NCBI GenBank assembly: GCA_902630465.1
Contig: CACOVJ010000004.1
Span: forward strand, 1 to 64,000
From: an uncultured Alphaproteobacteria bacterium
Lineage (GTDB): Bacteria; Pseudomonadota; Alphaproteobacteria; HIMB59; GCA-002718135
DNA: 64,000 bases
Direction of reading: 5' to 3'
Below are positions 54,102 to 62,801 of this stretch, piece after piece. The translations under genes and the position numbers were made by a program. The notes under the pieces were generated by a model. The model was not told where the DNA came from, did no database searches, and saw nothing but the letters and a program-made list of their open reading frames with translations. Numbering within the stretch: position 1 is the stretch's first letter; every line of letters starts with the position of its first letter.

Positions 54102-55361
54102 ATGAAAAATAAAAACTACGTAGTCAATCTAGGTTGTAGATTAAATATTTATGAAGGTGAAATTATTAAAAACCATCTTAAAACAAATAATTTAAATAAT
54201 GTTACAGTCATAAATTCATGTGCAGTAACTGAAGAAGCTGAAAAGAAAGTTAATTATGAAATTAGAAAGGCAAAAAAAAATTTTCCTAATAATAAAATAG
54301 TAGTTACAGGGTGTGCGGCTCAAATCAATCCATTAAAATATAAAGATTTAGAAGAAGTAGACTCAGTAATTGGGAACACAGAAAAATTAGAATTTTTAAC
54401 ATGGAAAAATATCGATCAGTCTAAAAATCTTAAAGTAGGAAATATATTAGATGAAAGTAAAACAGTACCTAATTCAATTGAAAAATTTGAAGGAAAATCG
54501 AGAGCTTATATTGAAATACAACAAGGTTGTAACCATAGATGTACTTTTTGTATCATTCCATTTGGCAGGGGCAATAATAGAAGTGTACCTGCTGGAGAAA
54601 TAGTAACTAAAATAAAAAAAATTGTTAGCAATGGATATAATGAAGTAGTCTTAACAGGAGTAGATATAACTGATTATGGAAAAGATCTTCCTGCAAAACC
54701 TACCTTTTCTAATTTAATTAAAAGAATTCTAAAATTAGTACCGGAATTGAGACAACTGCGTTTGTCTTCAATTGACTGTGCTGAAATAGACGAAGATTTT
54801 TGGGACGTTTTAAAGGACGAAAGATTAATGCCTCATTTTCATATAAGTTTACAAGCTGGAAACAATTTAATTTTGAAAAGAATGAAAAGAAGACATTCAA
54901 GGGAAATGGCAATTAATTTTTGTAAGAAAGTTTTATCTATTAGGAAAGATGCAACATTTGGTGCTGATATAATTGCCGGTTTTCCAACAGAGACAGAAAT
55001 GATGTTTCAAGATTCAATTAAACTAGTTGATGAGTGTAATTTAACTCATCTTCATATTTTTCCTTATTCACCAAGGGAAAACACTCCTGCATCTAGAATG
55101 CCTCAACTTCAAAAAAATATTATCAAAGATAGAGCAAGAAGACTTAGAGAAAAAGGTATGGACAAATTAAAACAACATTTAAAAAAAAATGTTGGAAAGA
55201 AGGAGCAAATTTTAATTGAAAGTAGAAAAGAAAATTTTTCACTTGGAAAAGATCAACATTTTTTAAAAGTAAAACTTGAAGAAGAATTTAAAGAGGGGAA
55301 TATAATTTCCTGTATATACACAGGCGTAGAAAATGATATGTTATTAGCAAGAATAGCATGA
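54102..55361 (+). CDS. mtaB: tRNA t6A37 methylthiotransferase MtaB
   Basis: Radical SAM enzyme that adds a methylthio group to t6A37 of tRNAs reading ANN codons. The 419-residue protein has N-terminal UPF0004 cysteines (Cys12, Cys40, Cys71) for one cluster and the radical-SAM triad Cys143, Cys147, Cys150 in GCNHRCTFC, plus a C-terminal TRAM-like region. IPFGRGNNRSVP is typical of MtaB rather than MiaB or RimO, and the dapF-mtaB-ftsY context agrees. It overlaps ftsY by 4 bases. Confidence 0.93.
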   Translation: MKNKNYVVNLGCRLNIYEGEIIKNHLKTNNLNNVTVINSCAVTEEAEKKVNYEIRKAKKNFPNNKIVVTGCAAQINPLKYKDLEEVDSVIGNTEKLEFLTWKNIDQSKNLKVGNILDESKTVPNSIEKFEGKSRAYIEIQQGCNHRCTFCIIPFGRGNNRSVPAGEIVTKIKKIVSNGYNEVVLTGVDITDYGKDLPAKPTFSNLIKRILKLVPELRQLRLSSIDCAEIDEDFWDVLKDERLMPHFHISLQAGNNLILKRMKRRHSREMAINFCKKVLSIRKDATFGADIIAGFPTETEMMFQDSIKLVDECNLTHLHIFPYSPRENTPASRMPQLQKNIIKDRARRLREKGMDKLKQHLKKNVGKKEQILIESRKENFSLGKDQHFLKVKLEEEFKEGNIISCIYTGVENDMLLARIA

Positions 55362-56278
55362 GTTTGTTCTCAATATTTAAAGATAAGTTAAGTAAAACTT
55401 CAAATATACTATCTTTAAATATTTTAGAAATTTTAAAAAACAAAAAAATAGACGATTTAACTTTAGAAGAATTAGAAAATGTTCTTATTTCGTCTGATAT
55501 TAGTTTAGATGTTGTAAATCAACTAATAGATTCTATAAAAAAAATAAAAATTTCAAATGATGATGGAGTAAAAAAAGTACTAGAAATCTTAGCTCAAAAT
55601 ATAGAAAGGATATTACTTCCAAGAGAACATGTTCTGATAAATGAAAAAGATGATGAAAAAAAAATATTAATTTTTGTTGGTGTAAACGGAAGTGGAAAGA
55701 CGACGACTATTGGTAAAATTGCAAATAAAATTTTATCAAATAAAAAAATTCTTATTGCAGCTTGCGATACATTTAGGGCAGCAGCTGTTGAGCAGTTGGA
55801 AAATTGGGCGAAAAAAAATTATAATGGTTTTATCGCTGGAAAAAGTAATCAAGATCCAGCAAGTGTAGCATATCAAGCAACTGAAGAATTTGGAAAAGAA
55901 AATTATGATTTTTTACTTATAGATACTGCTGGAAGATTATCAAATAATACTAACCTCATTAATCAACTAATTAAATTGAAGAATGTTATCTCAAAAGTTA
56001 ATTCCTCTTTTAATATTGAAACTGTGTTAGTTTTAGATGGAACGAATGGTTCGAACATGATCAAGCAAGTGGAAATCTTTGGAAATGAACTTAATGTTTC
56101 AAGTCTTATAATAACTAAATTGGATGGAACAGCAAAAGGCGGAGCATTAATTTCAATTGCAAATAAATTTGAAATCCCTATAAGTTATGTGGGGCTTGGT
56201 GAAAGTGTTGATGATCTTGTAACTTTTAATTCTCAAAACTTTGCTAGATCCATATTAAATCTGGAAGAACAAACATGA
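55358..56278 (+). CDS. ftsY: signal recognition particle receptor FtsY
   Basis: Membrane-associated SRP GTPase that receives Ffh-ribosome complexes. The 306-residue protein lacks the long acidic A domain of E. coli FtsY and begins with an amphipathic segment (MSLFSIFKDKLSK). GVNGSGKT is at residues 108-115; DTFRAAAVEQL, DTAGRL and TKLDGTAKGGA follow. ATGA couplings join it to mtaB and yciB. Confidence 0.97.
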   Translation: MSLFSIFKDKLSKTSNILSLNILEILKNKKIDDLTLEELENVLISSDISLDVVNQLIDSIKKIKISNDDGVKKVLEILAQNIERILLPREHVLINEKDDEKKILIFVGVNGSGKTTTIGKIANKILSNKKILIAACDTFRAAAVEQLENWAKKNYNGFIAGKSNQDPASVAYQATEEFGKENYDFLLIDTAGRLSNNTNLINQLIKLKNVISKVNSSFNIETVLVLDGTNGSNMIKQVEIFGNELNVSSLIITKLDGTAKGGALISIANKFEIPISYVGLGESVDDLVTFNSQNFARSILNLEEQT

Positions 56279-56814
56279 AGTCAATTTATAAATTATTAAT
56301 TGATATAGGCCCATTAGCTGTATTCTTTATTTTTTATACTAGAAGCGGACTAAAGGATGCAATACTTCCTCTTATGATTGCAACTGTAATTTCTGTAATC
56401 ATTTCTTACATACTAGAGAAAAAAATACCAATTATGCCAACTCTTGGAGCCTCTATTGTATTAATATTTGGAGGTCTAACAATTTATTTTGATAATGAGA
56501 TTTTTATCAAAATGAAACCAACAATAATAAATATGATCTTTGCATTGATTTTATATGGAGGAGTAATTGTAAAAAAACCTCTTTTAAAGTATCTTTTAGG
56601 TGCTGCACTTAAACTTGAAGAAGATGGCTGGCGAATATTAACTCAAAGATGGATTGCTTTTTTTATTGCACTTGCTGTTTTAAATGAAATTGTGTGGAGA
56701 ACTCAAAGTACTGACGTTTGGGTAAATTTTAAAGTTTTTGCTATCCTGCCAATTACTTTTATTTTTACCATGACTCAATTTCCTCTAATTAAAAAATATC
56801 AAATCGAAGATTAG
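56275..56814 (+). CDS. yciB: inner membrane protein YciB / intracellular septation protein A
   Basis: A 179-residue membrane protein with about five or six helices. The start DIGPLAVFFIFYTRSG and the blocks ILEKKIPIMPTLGASIVLIFGG, LEEDGWRILTQRW and NEIVWR are characteristic of the family (also called IspZ/IspA). It is linked to cell envelope synthesis and septation. It is coupled to ftsY and convergent with pgk, one base apart. Confidence 0.93.
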   Translation: MKSIYKLLIDIGPLAVFFIFYTRSGLKDAILPLMIATVISVIISYILEKKIPIMPTLGASIVLIFGGLTIYFDNEIFIKMKPTIINMIFALILYGGVIVKKPLLKYLLGAALKLEEDGWRILTQRWIAFFIALAVLNEIVWRTQSTDVWVNFKVFAILPITFIFTMTQFPLIKKYQIED

Positions 56815-56815
56815 A

Positions 56816-58012
56816 TTATAAATTATTTTTTTTTAGTGCAATAAATCCTGGAGATTTATTTCCTTCGAGCCACTCTAGAAATGCACCACCACTCGTAGAT
56901 AAATATTTAAATGCTTCATTGGCTTCAGCTTTTTTTATTGCAGAAACTGTATCTCCTCCTCCAGCAAGAGCTTCTAGTTGAGATTTATTTGAAAAATTTT
57001 GTATAATATTTGCAACCGTAATTGTACTTTTATCAAAAGGACTATACTCAAAAGCACCTAATGGCCCGTTCCACAATACTGATTTAGATTTCAATATCTC
57101 ATTTGAAATTAATTTTGTACTTTTTTTGCCAATATCTAATATCATTTGATCATTTGGAATATTATTGATTAGATAAGTCTTAGCAACTTCTCTATCTTCT
57201 AGATTTTTTGAACAAACAACATCAATTGGTAAAAGTATTTTGCAATTTTTTGATTCTGCTTTTTTTTGTATCTCTCTTGATAAATCAATAAAATCATTTT
57301 CTACTAAAGAAGATCCAATGTTATAGTTGTTTGATAGTAAAAATGTATTAGCCATTGCACCGCCTATTACTAAAGTATCAAAAATTTCAACTAAATTTTC
57401 TAAAACTTTGATTTTTGTTGAAACTTTAGAGCCTCCTATAATTGCCATATTTGGTTTTTTAGAATTTTCTAAAAAATTGTCTAAATTTTCAACTTCTTTT
57501 GAAAAACTTAATCCTGCATATGAGGGCAAAAAATTAGTAATACCTGTAATAGAAGCATGATTGCGGTGTGAAGCAGAAAAGGCATCATTTATATAAATTT
57601 CGAAATTGTCAGCCAGTTCTTTAGAAAAGTAATTTTTATTGCTTTCTTCTTCTTTATAGAAACGAACATTTTCAAATAAACATACTTCCCCATCTCTCAT
57701 CTCTAATTGTTTTTTCTTTATCTCTTCATTATTAAATGTTTTAAGAAAATGAATTTTGGACATTTTAAATTTTTTTCTGAGTTCTTCGGATAAAAAATTT
57801 ACTGATAGTTGCTCATTTACGATACCCCCAGGTCTTCCAAAATGAGTCACTATAAATATTTTATTTTTTTTCTTAGATAATTTTTTTATCGATGGAATAA
57901 TAGTATCAATTCTTGAATAATCAGTAATCTTATTATTAAATACTGGCACATTTAAATCTGCTCTGAAAATTACATTTTTACTAATAATATCTGAATTATC
58001 TAATGTTTTCAT
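56816..58012 (-). CDS. pgk: phosphoglycerate kinase
   Basis: Glycolytic/gluconeogenic enzyme that interconverts 1,3-bisphosphoglycerate and 3-phosphoglycerate with ATP. The 398-residue protein has FRADLNVPV at the start, THFGRPGG, AIIGGSKVSTKI, and the nucleotide-site GGGDTVSAI near the C-terminus. It stands alone on the minus strand between yciB and gcrA. Confidence 0.97.
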   Translation of the reverse strand: MKTLDNSDIISKNVIFRADLNVPVFNNKITDYSRIDTIIPSIKKLSKKKNKIFIVTHFGRPGGIVNEQLSVNFLSEELRKKFKMSKIHFLKTFNNEEIKKKQLEMRDGEVCLFENVRFYKEEESNKNYFSKELADNFEIYINDAFSASHRNHASITGITNFLPSYAGLSFSKEVENLDNFLENSKKPNMAIIGGSKVSTKIKVLENLVEIFDTLVIGGAMANTFLLSNNYNIGSSLVENDFIDLSREIQKKAESKNCKILLPIDVVCSKNLEDREVAKTYLINNIPNDQMILDIGKKSTKLISNEILKSKSVLWNGPLGAFEYSPFDKSTITVANIIQNFSNKSQLEALAGGGDTVSAIKKAEANEAFKYLSTSGGAFLEWLEGNKSPGFIALKKNNL

Positions 58013-58093
58013 TTATATTCACATTTATATTAAAAAAATACTGGAAATAATTGATATTTTTAAAAAAATCCCAGTTTATTCTTTTTTTATACA

Positions 58094-58134
58094 TATATTT
58101 AGTATATTACCTTCCTATTATACTACTAAATATA
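58094..58134. promoter_or_regulatory. inverted repeat around the gcrA promoter
   Basis: Arms TATATTTAG (58094-58102) and CTAAATATA (58126-58134) are fully complementary. Nested inside, TAGTATA (58100-58106) and TATACTA (58119-58125) also match. A -10-like TATACT (58119-58124) lies within the right arms. This may be an operator for gcrA or pgk. Confidence 0.35.
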
Positions 58135-58151
58135 GATCATAGGAGATTTTA

Positions 58152-58622
58152 ATGCCCTGGGATGAAAATAATGTATCAAAATTAAGAGAACTTTGGGACC
58201 AAGGTCTACCAACGGCTCAAATTGGAAAGTTGCTTGGTTTCACAAAAAATGCAGTTGTAGGAAAAGCTCACAGAATTGGATTGGAAAGAAGACCATCTCC
58301 CATAAGAAGAACAGCAATAAAACCAGATAGAAAAAAAGCTAGATCTCCAGTAATGCCTAAACTGAACTTTGAAAACAAGCATGATGAAGTGAAAACATCT
58401 ATTGAGGGCTCAAACTTTCAACCAATGGTCAAAAATTTATTTAATACTGCAGTTAAAAGAGGTTGTGAATGGCCATTGGGGCATCCAGATGAAAGTGATT
58501 TCCATTTTTGTGGAAAAGATAGGTTTGAAGATAAACCTTATTGTTTAGACCATTGTGCACTTGCATATGTAATTCCTGAAAAAGAAGAAAATGAAAGACA
58601 GGAAATAAATACAAGAATTTAA
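58152..58622 (+). CDS. gcrA: GcrA cell cycle regulator
   Basis: Alphaproteobacterial sigma-70 co-activator that binds promoters carrying the CcrM-methylated site GANTC. The 156-residue protein has the N-terminal helix-turn-helix (MPWDENNVSKLRELWDQGL, QIGKLLGFTKNAVVGKAHRI), a basic linker and a C-terminal region with cysteines (CEWPLGHP, FCGK, YCLDHC) that binds RNA polymerase sigma. AGGAG lies 7 bases upstream of the ATG. A complex inverted repeat covers its promoter. No ccrM gene is in the window. Confidence 0.95.
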   Translation: MPWDENNVSKLRELWDQGLPTAQIGKLLGFTKNAVVGKAHRIGLERRPSPIRRTAIKPDRKKARSPVMPKLNFENKHDEVKTSIEGSNFQPMVKNLFNTAVKRGCEWPLGHPDESDFHFCGKDRFEDKPYCLDHCALAYVIPEKEENERQEINTRI

Positions 58623-58657
58623 TAGAATTTTGTATTTTAACTGATATCACCCACATC

Positions 58658-59914
58658 ATGAATCGTCGAGGTGAGTCATCACTATTTACACCAGTTTTAA
58701 TAGCTGGAAGCTTAATACTGTTAATTAGTTTTGCTATTAGGTCTACATTTGGTCTTTTTCAAATTCCAATAGCTGAAGATTTTCTATGGGCTCGATCTGA
58801 ATTTTCTCTTGCTATAGCTGTTCAAAACTTAGCATGGGGAATTGGCACTCCTTTGTTTAGTGCGTTTGCTGAAAAATATGGTGATAGAAAAGCAATTACG
58901 CTTGGCTTAATACTGTATGCACTAGGTGTCTTTATTAGTAGCACTGCAACATCTCCAGAAGCTCATCAACTATTAAATGTTCTTATTGGTTTTGGAATAG
59001 CTGGTAGTGGATTTGGGCCAATACTTGCGGTTGTAGGTAGGGCATCTTCTAATGAAAAACGATCATTAGCCTTAGGCATAACTACAGCAGCTGGTTCGGC
59101 AGGACAAGTTATAGGACCGCCTTTTGCTGCAGCATTATTGTCATCTATGCCATGGTCCTCTGTTTTCGAAATTTTTGCAATCATAAGTATACTAACAATA
59201 ATTCTGGTTCCAATTTTAAAAACTAAAAGCGTTATTAAAAAGGAAACAAAAGAATCAGAGGAAAAGTTAAGCAAAGCATTAATTGAAGCAGTTAATGACC
59301 CTACTTATGTAATGTTATTTTTAGGTTTCTTTTCATGTGGATTTCAATTAGCTTTTATTACTGCTCATTTTCCAGCATTTATTGCTGAAGCAAGTAGTCC
59401 TATAATACAAGGAAGCATAATATCTCTAGTTTGTAATTCTGTTGAAGGCTTGGGTGCGCTTTCTATGGCTTTAATAGGTTTTTTTAATATATTGGGATGC
59501 TTGGCTGCAGGAGCACTTGGTAAGGGATATACAAAAAAATATTTGTTATCATTGATTTATACAGGTAGAACAGTTGCAGCTATTATATTTATAATCTTAC
59601 CAATAACTCCAATTTCAATTGCTATTTTCTCTATAGTCATGGGGTCTTTGTGGTTAGCCACAGTACCTTTAACATCGGGAATTATTGGCCATATTTATGG
59701 TATAAAGTTTATGGGAACTCTTTATGGAATTGTGTTTTTGTCTCACCAAATTGGTTCTTTTGTTGGAGTTTGGCTTGGTGGTATGTTTTACGATATTTAT
59801 GGTAGTTATGATATTGTCTGGTGGGTTGGTATAGGAGTAGGTGCATTTTCTGCAATTATTCACCTGCCAATTAAAGAAATTCCCTTAATTGAAAGAAAGG
59901 CACTAATAGTTTAA
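58658..59914 (+). CDS. major facilitator superfamily transporter
   Basis: A 418-residue membrane protein with 12 predicted helices. The MFS motif A region shows as EKYGDRKAITLG between helices 2 and 3, and a charged central loop (KKETKESEEKLSK) separates the halves. The general look, with a long conserved helix 1 (FGLFQIPIAEDF), is that of monocarboxylate/oxalate-formate-type carriers, but the substrate cannot be assigned. It starts 35 bases after gcrA. Confidence 0.88.
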   Translation: MNRRGESSLFTPVLIAGSLILLISFAIRSTFGLFQIPIAEDFLWARSEFSLAIAVQNLAWGIGTPLFSAFAEKYGDRKAITLGLILYALGVFISSTATSPEAHQLLNVLIGFGIAGSGFGPILAVVGRASSNEKRSLALGITTAAGSAGQVIGPPFAAALLSSMPWSSVFEIFAIISILTIILVPILKTKSVIKKETKESEEKLSKALIEAVNDPTYVMLFLGFFSCGFQLAFITAHFPAFIAEASSPIIQGSIISLVCNSVEGLGALSMALIGFFNILGCLAAGALGKGYTKKYLLSLIYTGRTVAAIIFIILPITPISIAIFSIVMGSLWLATVPLTSGIIGHIYGIKFMGTLYGIVFLSHQIGSFVGVWLGGMFYDIYGSYDIVWWVGIGVGAFSAIIHLPIKEIPLIERKALIV

Positions 59915-59931
59915 ATAAACTTATAAATAAT

Positions 59932-60051
59932 ATGGATGAAAAAAAAATTGTAATAAGGTTAATTATAGTAATATTTTTTTTAGTTATTATATATTCTTTA
60001 TTAAGAGTAGGTGTTGGTCTAGACCTAAGTTTTGGACCATACGTTAAATAA
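59932..60051 (+). CDS. tiny single-pass membrane protein, 39 residues
   Basis: A short ORF in the 256-base interval between an MFS gene and dxs. It starts MDEKKIVIRL, has one strong membrane helix (about residues 8-25), and ends with GVGLDLSFGPYVK. The charged start, single helix and compact tail look like a real small membrane protein rather than chance. I do not recognise the family. It could be a stop-to-stop accident in A+T-rich DNA. Confidence 0.42.
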   Translation: MDEKKIVIRLIIVIFFLVIIYSLLRVGVGLDLSFGPYVK

Positions 60052-60140
60052 ACGCAACTAGTCAAATAAAATTAAATTTTCCACATTGTTTGTAATTTAG
60101 TTATTATTTATAAGTTCAAGAATCCATAAAGATAGTAAAG

Positions 60141-60146
60141 TATAAT
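60141..60146 (+). promoter_or_regulatory. -10 box of a probable dxs promoter
   Basis: A consensus TATAAT lies 24 bases before the dxs ATG. The best upstream match, TTCAAG (60115-60120), is 20 bases away, so the -35 is weak. Confidence 0.4.
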
Positions 60147-60170
60147 CTAAATAGTTTTAGAAGAAAAAAA

Positions 60171-62087
60171 ATGGAATACCAACTTTTAGATAAAATTAAT
60201 TTTCCATCCGATTTAAGAAGTTTAAAAAAAAGTGATCTGCAAAATTTATCAAATGAATTAAGAAATAAAACTATTAAAACAGTTTCAAAGACCGGAGGTC
60301 ATCTTGGCGCTGGTTTGGGAGTAATAGAATTAACAGTCGCACTGCATTACGTTTTCAATACTCCTAGAGATAAACTAATCTGGGATGTAGGACATCAGGC
60401 TTATCCTCATAAAATTTTAACTGGAAGAAAAAAAAGAATAGAAACATTAAGGAAAAAGGATGGGCTTTATGGTTTTGTTAAAAGAACTGAGAGTGAATAT
60501 GACCCTTTTGGCACAGCTCACAGCTCAACTTCAGTGTCTGCTGGACTAGGTATTAAAATTGCAAAAGATATTAATAATGATGATGCCAACGTTATTTGTG
60601 TATTAGGTGATGGAGCTCTCAGTGCCGGACTAGCATATGAGGGTCTAAATAATGCTGGTGCTTTAAAAAAGAGACTTATTGTTATTTTAAATGATAATAA
60701 AATGTCGATCGACAAACCAGTTGGAGCAATGAGTACATATTTAACTAAATTGCTATCATCTAAATCTTATTCAAATATTAGGAGCATAATAAAAAAATTT
60801 AGTAAGAATTTACCAGATAATTTATCAAAAACTTTATACCGTACTGAAGAATTTTCTAAAGGAATGTTGTCAGGTGGGACACTTTTTGAAGAGCTAGGTT
60901 TTTACTATTTAGGACCGATAGATGGTCATAATATAAATGAATTAGTTAGTATATTAGAAAATATTAAAAATAATAAAATTGATAAACCTATATTTCTTCA
61001 TTGTATTACTAAAAAAGGCAAAGGTTATAAACCTGCAGAAAAATCAGATGACAAATTTCATGGGGTAAATGAATTTGATGTCAATACAGGTGAATCACTA
61101 TTGAAAACAAATAGTAAATCATATTCAAAAATCTTTGGAGAAACACTTACTAATCTTGCAGAAAGTGATGAAAAGATTGTAGCGATTACTGCTGCCATGA
61201 TGTCTGGAACAGGTTTAAATATTTTTAAAGATAAATTTACTAAAAGGTTTTTTGATGTTGGAATTGCAGAACAACATGCAGTTACAATGGCAGCAGGATT
61301 AGCAACAGAGAATTTTAAACCTTATGTTGCAATTTATTCTACATTTCTTCAAAGAGCTTATGACCAAATTATTCATGATGTAGCTATACAGAAATTACCA
61401 GTTAGATTTGCGATAGATAGAGCTGGGCAAGTTGGCTCGGATGGGCCTACACACGCAGGTTCATTTGACATAACTTATTTAACAACCTTACCTAATTTTA
61501 TTGTTATGGCCCCAAGTAGTCAAAATGAGTTGATCAAAATGATTAAGGCATCAACTTTAATTGATGACTGTCCTTCTGCGTTTAGATATCCAAGAGGTAC
61601 TGGGGTGTTGAATGATATAAATAGCGTACCTGAAATTGAAATAGGTAAGGGGTATATATTTAATAAAGGTAGTGATGTTGCTATATTAAATTTAGGCACA
61701 AGACTGGAAGCTTGCCTAGAAGCAAGTAATATATTGAATCAAAATAATATTTACCCAACAATTGCAGATGCGAGATTTGCAAAACCTTTGGATACAAAAT
61801 TAATAGATAATTTATTGGATAACCATAAATATTTGATTACGATTGAAGAAGGTGCAATTGGCGGTTTCGCATCACATGTTCTAAATTATATCCATAATAT
61901 TAGAGTGAAAAGAAACTCAAATGTTGTAAAAAACATTTTTTTTCCTGATAAGTTTATTAATCATATGAAGCCAGAAGAGCAATATAAAGAAATTAAAATG
62001 GACAGCAAATCAATAGTAAATAAAATATTAAAATTATATGACAATAAAGTTATAGAAATAAAAAATTATAATTTACAAGAAAAATAA
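60171..62087 (+). CDS. dxs: 1-deoxy-D-xylulose-5-phosphate synthase
   Basis: Thiamine-diphosphate enzyme for the first step of the MEP isoprenoid pathway, joining pyruvate and glyceraldehyde 3-phosphate. The 638-residue protein has IWDVGHQAYPHKILTGR, the ThDP motif starting at GDGALSAG (about residue 146) and ending in NDN, and the transketolase pyrimidine domain with DVGIAEQHAVTMAAGLA and DRAGQVGSDGPTHAG. The SDR gene follows after 9 bases. Confidence 0.98.
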   Translation: MEYQLLDKINFPSDLRSLKKSDLQNLSNELRNKTIKTVSKTGGHLGAGLGVIELTVALHYVFNTPRDKLIWDVGHQAYPHKILTGRKKRIETLRKKDGLYGFVKRTESEYDPFGTAHSSTSVSAGLGIKIAKDINNDDANVICVLGDGALSAGLAYEGLNNAGALKKRLIVILNDNKMSIDKPVGAMSTYLTKLLSSKSYSNIRSIIKKFSKNLPDNLSKTLYRTEEFSKGMLSGGTLFEELGFYYLGPIDGHNINELVSILENIKNNKIDKPIFLHCITKKGKGYKPAEKSDDKFHGVNEFDVNTGESLLKTNSKSYSKIFGETLTNLAESDEKIVAITAAMMSGTGLNIFKDKFTKRFFDVGIAEQHAVTMAAGLATENFKPYVAIYSTFLQRAYDQIIHDVAIQKLPVRFAIDRAGQVGSDGPTHAGSFDITYLTTLPNFIVMAPSSQNELIKMIKASTLIDDCPSAFRYPRGTGVLNDINSVPEIEIGKGYIFNKGSDVAILNLGTRLEACLEASNILNQNNIYPTIADARFAKPLDTKLIDNLLDNHKYLITIEEGAIGGFASHVLNYIHNIRVKRNSNVVKNIFFPDKFINHMKPEEQYKEIKMDSKSIVNKILKLYDNKVIEIKNYNLQEK

Positions 62088-62096
62088 TAGAATTTT

Positions 62097-62795
62097 ATGA
62101 AAAAAGTTGCTGTTTTGATTGCTGCCGGAAGTGGAATGGGGGCTGATGCTGCTAAAACATTAGCAAAGGATGGATTTAAGGTTGCAATAATGTCTTCTTC
62201 TGGAAAAGGAGAAAAATTAGCAAAGAAACTTAAGGGTGTTGGGTACACTGGATCTAATTTAGATCCTAAAAAAATTGAGGAATTCATAAATATTGTTTTG
62301 AAAAAGTGGGGTAGAATTGATGTTCTTGTTAATAGTGCCGGTCATGGTCCAAAGGGAGAAATTTTAAAAATTACTGATGAAGAATGGTTTAGAGGTATGG
62401 AAACATATTATTTAAATGTTGTTAGAGCAGTGAGAATTGTTACACCAATTATGAAAAAGCAAAAAAATGGGATTATAATAAATATTTCAACTTATGCTGT
62501 TTTTGAACCTGAAAAGAACTTTCCTACATCTGGAATAATGAGAGCAAGTTTGTCATCTTTTACCAAAATATATTCAGATGAATATGGTAAATTTAATATT
62601 AGAATTAATAATATTTTGCCAGGCTTTATTGATAGTTTAAAAACAAAATCAGAATTTGTTAAAAGAATTCCACTTAAGCGTGTTGGTAGAGTTAATGAGA
62701 TATCAGCTATTATAAGATTTCTTTCATCCACTAATGGATCTTATATCACTGGTCAAAATATTAGAATCGATGGTGGCATTACTCGATCCGTATAA
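62097..62795 (+). CDS. SDR-family protein with altered catalytic residues
   Basis: A short-chain dehydrogenase/reductase fold of 232 residues. The nucleotide-binding glycines are present (AAGSGMGADAA, 9-19), as are NSAGHG (79-84), GFIDS and the C-terminal GQNIRIDGGITRS. Aligned to FabG, however, the catalytic Ser-Tyr-Lys falls on Thr132, Ser145 and Arg149 (PTSGIMRASLSSF), so the YxxxK motif is missing. As I recall, SDRs with RAxLxxFTK and LPGFIDS form a recurrent alphaproteobacterial subgroup. The reaction is unknown. It lies between dxs and panB with small gaps. Confidence 0.85.
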   Translation: MKKVAVLIAAGSGMGADAAKTLAKDGFKVAIMSSSGKGEKLAKKLKGVGYTGSNLDPKKIEEFINIVLKKWGRIDVLVNSAGHGPKGEILKITDEEWFRGMETYYLNVVRAVRIVTPIMKKQKNGIIINISTYAVFEPEKNFPTSGIMRASLSSFTKIYSDEYGKFNIRINNILPGFIDSLKTKSEFVKRIPLKRVGRVNEISAIIRFLSSTNGSYITGQNIRIDGGITRSV

Positions 62796-62801
62796 CTTCT
62801 T

